Shown here piece by piece: positions 49,786 through 61,609 of a DNA stretch of 64,000 nucleotides. The notes beneath the pieces are model-generated. The model searched no databases and was not told the origin of the DNA. It saw only the letters and a program-made list of their open reading frames with translations. Position 1 is the first letter of the stretch, and each line of letters starts with the position of its first letter. The translations under genes and the position numbers were made by a program. The DNA lies in NCBI GenBank assembly GCA_027625915.1, contig JANTQA010000070.1, positions 14,203,001-14,267,000 of the forward strand. The letters run 5' to 3'. The DNA comes from Anaeramoeba flamelloides. Its lineage: Eukaryota > Metamonada > Anaeramoebidae.

Positions 49786-51967
49786 ATGGGGAAAAAGGCT
49801 ATTTTATTTGAAACTTGGGATTTATCAAGCCAACTTGACTTATTTGGCTATAATGGTTTTACTAAATAAAATCCTGTTTGAAAAGTCTGAAAAGTAACAA
49901 CAATGTTGATCTTGTTTATGTATTTTTTTTAGACAAAAGATTTTTGACACAGTCTTTCACGTGTATATACTCTGTCCAAATTCAATGCCGGTTTAGGGTT
50001 TATATCTTAAATTCAATAAAAAATTATTACGTTTTAAATATTTGTTTATAAATATTATTTCATATAATTCCAAAATTTGTGTAAATATAATGTGTCTTTT
50101 TCTCATATTTTTTTTTATAAAAAATTGATTTATAATCTTTTGATATAAGAAAATAATTGCCTAAATCCAAATGAAAGTATATAATTTGCAATATATCTGA
50201 AAATTTTATTGTGAATTTTGCTTATTTAAGTGTTATAGTATATTGACATGATTAATATGTTTGTAAACTTGGTTAACATTTTCTAAGTTTTATGTGGTTA
50301 AAATGGCTTGAAAATTATATTTAAAAAAATTATTGAACTTAGAATTTTTAGCTTTTTACTAGGATCACAATTAAAAACTTTAGAGTTTTTGATATTTTTT
50401 TCCTGAATCGTATACCAAATCTAAAGATTAAAATCCAAAATAATGCTAAATTAGTATTTCCATAATAAAAATATTTAAAAACTCTAAAAGTGAAAATTTT
50501 TAAATTTTTTTTTAATTTGAAAATTTACCCAATAATTATTTTCATAAAGATAGAAACAATATTTAGTCTTAATTTTCGACTTTAACAGCTATTATTTTTA
50601 TCAAAATCCTCAATATGTGAGAATACTTTGAATTAATAATTTGTCAAAAGAATTCTAAAGTTTATTTTTTAAAAATTTAGAAAAAAATATAAATTTTTTA
50701 GCAACTGATCTAAATTTTCAGATAATTTAAAAAAGATATTTTGGAACTACAGAGTAAAAATATCAATGAATAATTGGTCAAATTTGTCCTGATTTATATG
50801 TTGTTTTTACATTTCTAAATTTTTTTTATAAATATTCAGATCATTTTGTAGGTTTTCCAAACCTTAAAATAGGGAAATACATTATTTTATTTAAGGTGTA
50901 GTGTCATTTTATTTTCGTTCTTAGCAGTTTGGTCATGGGGTTTGTATTTGTTTTAAGAGTGGTATAATAACTATATATTTTTGAAATCATTTTTTTTTTT
51001 TTTTTTTTTTCAAAACTTGATATTTGAAATTAAGATGGCATAAAATTTCATCTGATTATGCCTTTTTTAAATTTGAAATATTCTTTTTATTTTTGTTTTC
51101 TGCTACAATATAGTAAAAGAAAAGGGACCACAGTAATAAATAGATATTGAACAAATCCCAATCTATCATTTTGGAAACTCTAAATGTGAAAGATAAATAG
51201 GGAAGGGTGGGGGACTTTTTTATTCTGTTTATTATTCAGATACCAGTATGTAGTTGGGTAAAAGGATGGAAATTTTTTCATTGGAAACCTAAAAATCAAT
51301 TTTTTGATTACTTATTTGCCAATATATTGGCCTTTCCCTCTTCGATTCGAGTTCCAGAAGAAAAAATAATAATAAATTGCAGAATTTAACCAACTAGTAA
51401 AATTTATACAAAATTTGAAATCGATCAACTCAGATCCAAAATAAAATATCCTCACACCTTTTAAAAGATATTTGTTTTTCCTATTTTAGGGATTTTAAAC
51501 CTTTAAAATGATAAGTTAGACTTAACTACTATTTTTTTAAAACATGTTTTTGGGACCTTTGAATAATTGGGCATGAATATGATTTACTTCCTATGGCAAT
51601 GTACTGTAATTTTAAGAATCTTTGTGAAAGACTCTAATCCTCAAAAATTGTTTCAATAAACGGTTTTGATTTTAAAAAATATAATTTTTCGGACTTTAAT
51701 TATTGTTATCAAAATTTTGAATTTTTAATTGTTCTTTTAAAATTTTTTAAATAGTGTTTGGGTTTTTTTATTGTCGAGGAAAATGAAAATTTTTCAAGAG
51801 TGTTATTTTTTTACTAAATCGATTCAATCTTGAAAACAGTACTTTTGTTCTTGTATAAATAGATGAAATTTTATTTATTCAAAGATCCCTAAAAAATATT
51901 TTTTTCTTCTAATTGAATCAAAAACCCAAAGATCTTTTTGTAAAACTATTGATATTCAACTAAAAAG

Positions 51968-52150
51968 ATCAAAATTTTCATTCAGCTTTTAAAGAAAAAC
52001 ACACATCACAAGAACTAAAATAAAACATCAAAATCCCAAATTCTAAAGGGGGGTAATTAATAATTTAAGCTGCTTTTCAGAATTAAAAATTCGAAATTCT
52101 ACATCAATTTCAAAATCTTTTTTTGGAAAGTTGAATGAAAATTTTGTTAC
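51968..52150. repeat. ~180-bp inverted-ended repeat (copy 2)
   Basis: It matches 21191-21369. The left ATCAAAATTTTCATTCAGCT and the right AAGTTGAATGAAAATTTTGT are inverted partners. It is non-coding. Confidence 0.6.
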
Positions 52151-52959
52151 ATATATTTTGCAATGAGCTTTTTGGGTATCTGTAAATTTAAAGATCTAAT
52201 TCTCTCTCATCATTACACTTTTTGAAATAGAATTTATTTTCAAATGGTTTATACAATGCTCTTATAGAATATTTTTATTGGACAAAATTTCAGGTTATTA
52301 ACTTTTTTTCAATTATGGAATATTGCTTGATTTATTTAGGATTCTTATCTCGCCCAATATATATCAAAAAAAAAGAACCAAATATATAAAAAAATACAAC
52401 AAATTACAAAAGAGGATTTTAAGGTTTTGGGTTGGACCCCAGTTTTCTTCATAATTCTTGAATAAAAAACCAATATTGATAAAATTTTATATTTTATTTT
52501 ATTCTCCAAAATACAACTAGAATGATAAGAATAAAAATAATAGTACTACCAGATGTTCAAAATATTTATTAAAGGGGTTTTATTGTAACAATAATACCAT
52601 TCACCAATCTCAAAAAATTTCCAATAATTTTTATTTTTCGATATCTGAAATAATTCTTTTTCATATATAAAAGTTAATTCCATCAAAGTAGAAATCATTT
52701 ACAGTCTTTGATTTAACTTAAAATTTGAATTTTTACAATTATTTGTTCGGTTTAAAAACTTTTTCAAAAATAAAAAGTAATTTTTGATAAAAAAAAAATC
52801 CAAAGAAGCATAGTTTTGAAAGAGTTACAATAAAAAGAATCTATAAAACACATAATAAGTAATAGCTGAAGTAACGTGCCTCTTTAAATCTCGATTTAGT
52901 TTTGGAATATTTCAAAGATGAGAGGGATTATTACCCAACACTGTAAGGAAAATTTAAAC

Positions 52960-53640
52960 ACTGAAAATTAAAGTTAGCCAAAACTATACCTTGGATTTCA
53001 GTTATGCTTCTTTTATAAATTATTTTTACAAAGTTATCATAATGTTATGTAACAAAAAAAGGATAGCTATTAAACTCTTGAAAATCCGAATACTCCCCTT
53101 TTCAAAAATACCGACTTTTGAAAAAAACACCTATTTTTGGGGTATTTTTTGAATGAAAAAAGTTGAAATGAATTAATTTTTGATTGGGCATTAAGATTGA
53201 AAAACGAATAAATGTTAAAACAATTTACAGAAAACCCCAGGAATGTATATAAAAACTCAAACATGGAAAAAAATAAAATGATAAAAAATATCCCAAAAAC
53301 AGATAAAAAATCCGATTTCCAATTTAATTTAGCGATATCTTTTGATTGAAATATTTTGTATTATTTTAAAATTCAAAAATATGTTTCTTTTTAGACTATT
53401 AAAAAAATACTTGAAAATTATCTCTCTACTAAGTCAAATAAAAAATTCAAAAATTTTACAATTAAAATTGAAAAAAATATTACTGAAAAATTTCATTTTT
53501 TTTCAATTCCGATTAATAACTATTAAAGTTGTATACCTTTTTGAAAATTGTTATGTATAATAATGTTTATTATATGAGTGTATTTCAAAAATACAAAATT
53601 TAGAGATTTTTTTTTGAAAAATTTTTCCTTGTCTTGAAAT
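52960..53640 (+). repeat. ~680-bp dispersed repeat (copy 2)
   Basis: It is the counterpart of 36110-36770 in the same orientation, with the same landmarks in the same order and similar spacing. Confidence 0.65.
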
Positions 53641-55580
53641 GAAGAAACACTAAAAATTTAAAAATAGAAAATAACTTTTGTTTGGAATTAAAAAAAAGAG
53701 TCCAACTGTACTGATCAACTCATTAAAGAGAAGAAACTCGTCCAAGCATTCGCCTCTTAACAAAAATAGTAAACTGTTTCCAAACAGCGTAAAACTGAAT
53801 CGAAAATTTTAATAAAGGACGAATCTTGAAACACAGTAAAAATTGAAAATAAAGTGAAATTTTTTTCATTTCTTTTTCTAAAAAACTTTGAGAATTTTTG
53901 AAAACACTTTTACACATTTAGTTGGTTACTACAAAAACAGTTTTTCTGAAAAGCTTGAGTTTCTTTTATTGTTTTTTTTTTTTTTTGATCAAACTGAAAG
54001 ATTTGGTGGTTACTGGTTATGTTGACAAGTTTGTTTAAATATTGTTGAGTTAGTTCAAAAATAAAAAGATAACTTGGAAGGTAGTTGAAAAATGATTTGA
54101 GTAAAATGATCTCATGTAAATACGGTTTGGTTTGAAAGTAAAAGCTTTTACTGAACTGTATTTGTCAAAAACATAAATATAAAAGGCCGAAACCAATAGT
54201 TAACAAAAAAAAACCAGTTAAAAAAAAACAACACAAAAAATTTTCAAAAGCATAAACAAAAACCTCAGCACTGGATATTAAAACAACTCTGAATGTGATG
54301 AAATTTCATTTTATTGACTTTTATCAATTCTAAAATATTTGTTTGATTTACAATCCGTATCATTCAACAAGTATTTACAAAACCATAAAAAAAAGGATTA
54401 AATAAATACATTAAGTGAAATCACAAATTACAATCGGTTTCTTTGAAAGATTATATTGGTAAATTCTCTTTAACTAAAAGAAAAGAAGCTGGTACCAAGT
54501 GATAAATTTTCTCCCATTTTTTATTCCAAAACAACAAACAAAAAAAAATACCTTTTCTCTACAAGTTTGACAACTTAGGGGTGTTAACTGCAAATTTTTC
54601 GGAAAATCTTTTGAGGGAGTATCATTAGTTTTTGAACTTTTCCAAATAAAGTCCAAAAAACGAAATGATTTGTTTACCATTTATAAAATCAGAATTAAGA
54701 ATCCCTTCAAAGTTTTAACGGAAAAATCCAAGTATTTGTAAGATTCAAAAAACTGGTTATCGAAATTAAGACCAAAAAAGGAAGAACTTAAATCCTAAAA
54801 CCCTTTAGAAACTTTCACTATTTAGGATTAAGATATTTTATTTGTAACTTGAAAATTATCAAAGTCAAAGCGTCTTCTTGTTACAAAAAAAAAAGGGAAA
54901 TTACAAGACTTTTTACAATACCTCAAAATTTTTAACACTCACATTTAAAAATGGTTAATGTTCTTCTTTTGGAAATACTGAAAATATTTTAAAATAATTC
55001 GTGTGTGGTTTGTTCTTTGAACAAATTCCAATAAATTTCCAATTTTTAAAAAAAAATTTGTCAAAACTTTCGATTTTTTTTAAATACACATTCTACAAAA
55101 CCCGAAATAGAAAAGAATTTCTTGGTAAAATTAAATCCTTTTGCTTTCAAAAAAGGATATTGAAAAATCTTGAGAAAAATTTGAAAAAGAAAGAAAAACC
55201 CAAATTGTGTCAAATTTAGCGCTTTACATACCATTGAAGTTGAACAGAAATCTAGAATATTAAAATCTTATAGATTTTTTTCATTTTTTTATTTCTTCTT
55301 ATTTCACAAGTAAATTTTTTTTTTTTTTAAAATCTTTTTTGAAACTTTTTCAACCTTTTCTTTTCTCCCAACACACTTACTTTTTTTTTTTTTTTTCTTC
55401 TTTTTGGAACTTTCCTTTTTATTGTTTTCACACAAAATTAAAAACAAAAAATTCTTAATTTTTTTTCTGTTTTTATTTCTTTTAAAAAATCACACGAATA
55501 ATTTTTTTTTCCCCTTATTCCTTTTTTTAAAAATTTTTTGTTTAAAAAATATTTTTCAAACCCTTTCCTTCTTCTTTAGA

Positions 55581-57251
55581 ATGACTTACAGACAAGGACT
55601 TAAATTCCGTCACGTATTCGGAACTGCATCCAAACCAGAAAACTCCTACCAAAATGTCAAGATCTCCAAATCTGCATGGGACAGTAACTGGATTGCTGCA
55701 AATAACAAATATGTTGGTATCTGTTGGGGAACAGCCGGTGGTGGATCCTTTGCTGTCATTCCACACGAAACCACAGGAAAACTCCCAAGTAACTATCCAA
55801 GGTTCACTGGTCATTCGGGAAAGGTTCTCGACCTTAACTTTAACCCATTCAACACCCAATTAATTGCCTCTGCATCTGAAGATTGCTCCGTCAAGATCTG
55901 GACCATTCCAGAAGGAGGGTTAACAGAAGACATTAGTGAAGCATCACAAGTACTCCTTGGCCACAACAGAAAAGTCGGACAAGTCAAATTCAATCCAGTT
56001 GCTAACAATTTACTTGCATCTTCATCAACAGACCAAACCATTAGACTTTGGGATATTGAAAAAGGTGAAGAAAAAATCAAACTTGAAGGTATCGGTGGAA
56101 TGCCACAAAGCTTTGACTGGAGCTTTGACGGTTCAAGAATCGTTTGCTCCGCTAAAGACAAAAAACTCCGTATGTTTGATCCTCGTGTTCAAAATACTGC
56201 CATCCAAGTAAGTTTTTATATTCACTTTCCACAACAATCTTTCGTTTTTTTATTTTTTTTTTAGATTTTATTTACTTTTTTTTTTTTAAAAATGTTTTTT
56301 TTTATTTTTTATTTTATTTTTCTCCTTTTTTTATTTTTTTTTTTTTATTTTTTATTTTTTAAAATATATTATTCTCTTCCTTCCTCTCTGCTTTCCCGTT
56401 CTCCATTGTTTCCCTGTTTTTCTTTTTTAAATTCCAAAAACAACAAATTTGAGTGTTTCCGATAAATCTAATTGCCTTTTCTGTTAAATAAAAAACCTGA
56501 TCTCTTTTTACCCCTAAAATAGGAAGTTGGTAGCCATACTGGAATCAAAGGATCAAGAATCTGTTGGTTAGGATCTAGAAACAGATTTGTCACAGTTGGT
56601 TTCAGTAGAAGTGCTGATCGACAATTATGGTTCTGGGACGCCGACAACTTAGAAAAACCACTTATCAAAAAAAATATCGATACCTCCTCAGGTGTCCTTA
56701 TGCCATTTTATGATGATGACACAAATCTTCTTTTCCTTGCTGGTAAAGGTGACGGAAACATCAGATATTATGAAATCATTGATGATAGCCCATATTTTGC
56801 ACCATTGAATGACTTTGCTTCCAAAGACGCATGTAAAGGAGCATGTATCCTTCCAAAGGTTGGTGTCAATGTGTCCAAATGTGAAGTTGTCAGAATGTAT
56901 AGAATGCTGGCCACATCCATCCAATCCGTCAGCTTTGTTGCCCCAAGAAAAGCAGACTTTTTCCAAGAAGATTTGTTCCCTGAAACAAGAGGAATGGAAC
57001 CTTCCATTGATATTGACCAATGGCTCGAAGGCGAAAACACCGAACCAACAAAAATTTCCCTCAAGGGCGGATTTGTTGCACCAGAACCAAAAAAGAAATT
57101 CGAACCTGAAAAGAAAAAAAAAGAAGAAATCGTCATTGAATCAAACAACCCAGAAGTTCTTAGAACTAAACTCAAACAAGCCCAAAAAATTATTGAACTT
57201 AACGAAAAAAAGATTAAAGACTTAGAAGCTCTTCTTAAAACAAAAAATTAA
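55581..57251 (+). CDS. Coronin, two exons
   Basis: Exons are 55581-56207 and 56523-57251, giving 451 residues, the usual length for a short coronin. The 315-bp intron has donor GTAAGT and acceptor AATAG; splicing gives TAIQ-EVGSHTG. The N-terminus RHVFGTASKPENSYQNVKIS is the coronin signature. WD repeats form the seven-blade propeller (GHSGKVLDLNFNPF, ASEDCSVKIW, LGHNRKVGQVKFNP, SSSTDQTIRLWD, VGFSRSADRQLWFWD). The coronin extension follows (FLAGKGDGNIRYYE, FVAPRKADFFQEDLFPET). A Lys/Glu linker leads to a ~30-residue C-terminal coiled coil (LRTKLKQAQKIIELNEKKI) for oligomerisation. Coronin binds F-actin and Arp2/3 and controls actin turnover in motility and phagocytosis. ATG 55581 is preferred over an upstream in-frame Met (55404) that would add poly-Phe. 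Confidence 0.97.
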
Positions 57252-59386
57252 ATTATTGTTCGAAAGACAAACCCCTCTTTATCTTTATGATTTTTTTTTA
57301 AAAAAAAAAAAAAAAAGAAAGAATTTAAGATTATTTTTTGATTACCATCGTTGTTACCAATAAATGTTAATGGAATTGTACTTACTTTATTAACACAATA
57401 AAACTTTTATCAAATAAATGATAATAATAAATGATCATCTATTGCAAAATTTTACAGTAATTTTGCTTTACTTTTAAAACAACACATCAAAATTTTTATT
57501 TTTGTTTCTTCTTATTTTCATTTACTTTCTTCATTCTAATTTTGGTTTTTTATTGTGTAATTTTTTTTTTTATTTTTAAAAGCTTTTTAGTCAATTCGAT
57601 AAACTTTTTGGAATTTCAAATTTAGTATAAATTGGTTAGATTTGTAAAAATTTTAAAATTAACATTGATTTAAATTTACTTTCCTTAAGGATTTAGCGCC
57701 TTACACAGAAAAGAAAAAACAAAAGTAAATTGCGAAAGAATGTAAAAAATTATAAGTACTCTTGCGTTCAAAGAACTTTAAAAATTCAATTAGTAAGAAT
57801 GATTCAAGGTTAAATGTTTGAAAGAAAAAACCTAGTAAGGGGATAATTTTGAAGTGGTTCATATTGTCTCTGATAATTTAGAGATTGTATAGATAAACCT
57901 CTCGGTATTTGAGTAATTTGAAGTATTTTGATCTTTATTTAGTTTTTATAAAAATAAACAGAAAAAAAAAAAGATAAATTGATCGATTAATTTATGTTAT
58001 TTTTTTTTTTAAAGGGCCAATAAAAAATTAATAAAAAATAGGACTAAACATTGATCCGATAATAAAAAATGATCCTTGTCTTTGTATTAAATTCAAAATA
58101 TGTTAAAAAAAATTCGGAATTTCAACACAAAATTAAACAGTCAATCATCTATATTTCATAATTCAAAGATGCAAAATATATTTCCAAAAATTTGTACTGC
58201 AATGTAGATTTGTTGCTAAAAAAATCAATTTTTTACGAAAATTAAATAAATAATCAATGGATTCTTTTGACCAATTATTTCTGAAATATTGGAAATTTAT
58301 TGATGTTACAATTAGCTTTATAAAAAGGAAATCAAATAAAAATTAATTCAAGGGGGTTTATGTTGATGATTTACTGTTAAGGATATCTTTGAAATTAAAC
58401 AATTATAAAAATACTTACCTTTGGAAGTACTAAATATTAATTATTTAAATGCTGCAATAATATTATTTTGGTTTCATCTCTGTAAATTTGGAAAAGTGGA
58501 GTAAAAAAAAAAAAAAAAAAAAATGCTCTTTTGGGGGTGAAAAATATAAAAATTTCAAAACTTGTTATTGATTTGTTTTTATTTAATGATTTGGAATTTA
58601 TTTTTTAACAAAAAAAAAAAATTCAGAAATGAAACTTTTTTAATTATTATCATTTGTATAAAATATAAATATTTATTGTATAATAATATTTATACACGCA
58701 TTGTTAGAGTAAAATTGAAACATATGATACTTACATGTTTTGCCTTTAATTATAATACACTTTAATACTTGGGAAATTTAACAAACTATTAATTACTTAA
58801 GGATTACAACAGATATATATATATATATATAACGAAAAAAATTCAAATTTACCAAATAGTTTTAAGATTTTTTGATTTTTGTATCAGTTTAAAATGCACA
58901 AAATTACCTTTTTTTATTTTTTAATTATAAAAAAAAAGTATTCTTCATCAAGACAATACTATTTTTCAAATACACAATTAAAATTTTATTAATTATTATT
59001 TAATGTATAAAAAAAAAGCTTTCAAAAAGAGACATACTTTAATATTTATTATATAAAATTCTAAAGGATTATGTAGTGTCTTTTAGGTGAATATTTTTGA
59101 GAGAATATGCCGGATTTGTAACTGCCCAAGGTCTTACAAAAATAGTTTTTTTCACAATAAATTGTTTTGAAAATGATCAAAAATTCGATTCTTTCTGTGT
59201 AATGTGGATCGAAATATTTATATACTGATAGGCAATTATTTAATTGTTTGATTGATAAATCTTCATTCTTTTATTTATTTATTAATCTAGAGAAAGGAAT
59301 AATTAAAGAAAAATTATCAAATAAAAAAAAAAGAGAAGAAGAAAAAGAATTAAAATATGTATAAAAAACAATATCATCATTTTCAT

Positions 59387-59550
59387 GACCAAATAGAAAT
59401 TACCCACACCCTGAATATACAGGAGGAGCAAAAACCCGATAGAAAAATTATCGATTATAGATAAGAATTCCACAATCCGTAATTGAATTAATAATTGGTA
59501 TTCCACGACTCCCATAGTGGGGGCGTTGGGTGCCCGAATTTATATATTTT
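59387..59550 (+). other. GC-rich island with several hairpins, possible RNA gene
   Basis: In a spacer that is otherwise almost all A/T, this stretch has unusually many G/C. It contains four small perfect hairpins on the plus strand: CCTG/CAGG (59410-59423), CGAT/ATCG (59437-59453), CCCA/TGGG (59511-59521) and GGGC/GCCC (59521-59535; overlaps the previous by one base). T-rich TATATATTTTTT follows, which would fit Pol III termination. I cannot match it to tRNA, 5S, U6 or SRP RNA. A worn coding remnant is an alternative. Confidence 0.25.
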
Positions 59551-59786
59551 TTACTATTTTAAGGATTTTTTGTTTTCACTTTATTTTTATTATTTTTTCT
59601 TTATTACCTTAAGTTTTCTAACCATAAGAGCTTTGATAAAAAATTACCGGCAAGCACAACCAATTTCATAATTTTGATTAGTCATGTTGAAGAGTTTAAA
59701 TCTTCATTCTTTTATTTATAAAAACAACCTAAAGTAATTTTTTTTCAATATTTAATAAGACATGATTAACATTGATTAAAATTTTA

Positions 59787-59970
59787 CAGTCAGTTCCATT
59801 TTTAAAGACAAATTTTAAAGGAAATTTAAGGCACAAAATAATCTCAAATTAAAGCACATTTTTTTTATACAAATTATTTTACTAGAATTTTGATTTTTGT
59901 GTTAATTTGTGAATTTTTATAGTGCCTTAAATTTCCTTGAAAGTTTGTGTCTTAAAAATGGAAATGACTG
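59787..59970. mobile_element. ~184-bp foldback MITE, CAGTCAGTTCC family (copy 3)
   Basis: The ends CAGTCAGTTCC and GGAAATGACTG are flanked on both sides by TA (59785-59786 and 59971-59972), a clean target duplication. The core (AATTATTTTACTAGAAT and TTAAGGCACA-type text) matches 37551-37746. Confidence 0.85.
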
Positions 59971-60968
59971 TAATTACTATCATAAATCCATTGATATGAC
60001 ACCTTTTTAAAAAATTTTTTTCAAACAAAGTTTTTCTTTTTCTTGGCTTGTTATTCTTCTTTTTTTCATATTCTGTATTTTTTTTTCAAATAGATCCTTC
60101 TTTATTTCAAATCTTATTGTAGAAAACTAAATTAAGTTTAAAATACTTCCCAGAGATATGCTTATTCACTCTTTGAATTAGAAGTGTACCATTTAGCCGT
60201 TTTAAAAATCTCTATTTAACATATTAACGGTTTCTTAAAATATAAATCCTTGACAATAAATTCATTATGGGACAAATCCCTATAAATATTTTTCCTAAAT
60301 TTAATACAGATCGATAAAATTTTTTAACAATTACTTATATTTTAAAACCCTGTTTATTTTCATATTAAACATATTTCAAGATAAGGAATCCTGTTTTAGA
60401 AATTGGTCAAAAAAAAATAATATACAAGACTAGTCCCTTAACAAAAAAAGTTTTTGTAATTGATCACTAAACCCTGAAATAAAAAATAAATTATTAAAAT
60501 TAACAAAAGTGTTGGGTCTTAGAACCAGATACAGCCATTTCAAGACGAAGTTTACGAGCAAAGACAGCTGGGTATTGTATAATATTAGCAACAAATAGTA
60601 AAATGTTCAAAAAGGATCTTTATTTGGAAAACTGTAAGAACAAAAAAAAATTTGTGTTCTAAACAACCAAGAAATACAATTTCATCCATTTTTTGTCTTA
60701 ATAACAAAAGAAACAACAAAAAAAAATTCGTAAAGAGAAATGAAGAACTCTGACATCAAAAATGAAAAAACCAAAGAAAAACAGATTTTAAAAAGAGAGT
60801 CACAAAGTGGTAGTATTTTTTTTTGGAAATTTTGCTTTATTGATTTTTGCTTTTTTTTCTTTTTTTCTTTTTTTCTTTTATTTTTTGTATTCTTGTTTTG
60901 AAAAAAAAAAAATAAAAAAAAAATAATAAAGAAAGAAAAGAATACTTAAAGGTTGCTGTTATTATTCT

Positions 60969-61609
<641 letters not shown>

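Larger units (their letters stand above)
47079..55580. other. 8.5-kb AT-rich spacer with repeats, no gene seen
   Basis: It holds a worn MITE (47290-47708), a long-inverted-repeat element (48145-48975), a G16 tract (49770-49785), and repeat copies at 51968-52150 and 52960-53640. Short frames at 48454-48711, 53342-53560, 54474-54680 and 55001-55219 lack family resemblance. The last ~250 bases are T-rich, and CTTTAG at 55574-55579 just before the coronin ATG could end a leader intron. Confidence 0.6.
57252..60968. other. Spacer with one MITE and a GC-rich island
   Basis: No protein gene is supported. It contains poly-A and TA tracts (58811-58831), a repeat-like segment at about 57990-58320 resembling 61800-62180, a GC-rich structured island (59387-59550) and a foldback MITE (59787-59970). 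Frames at 58562-58765 and 59303-59515 are low-complexity and not convincing. Confidence 0.55.

Noticed and set aside
59303-59515. 70-codon hydrophobic minus-strand frame over the GC-rich island
   Set aside because: The C-terminal half is poly-Leu/Phe from a T/A tract. The island's hairpins on the plus strand explain the composition at least as well.
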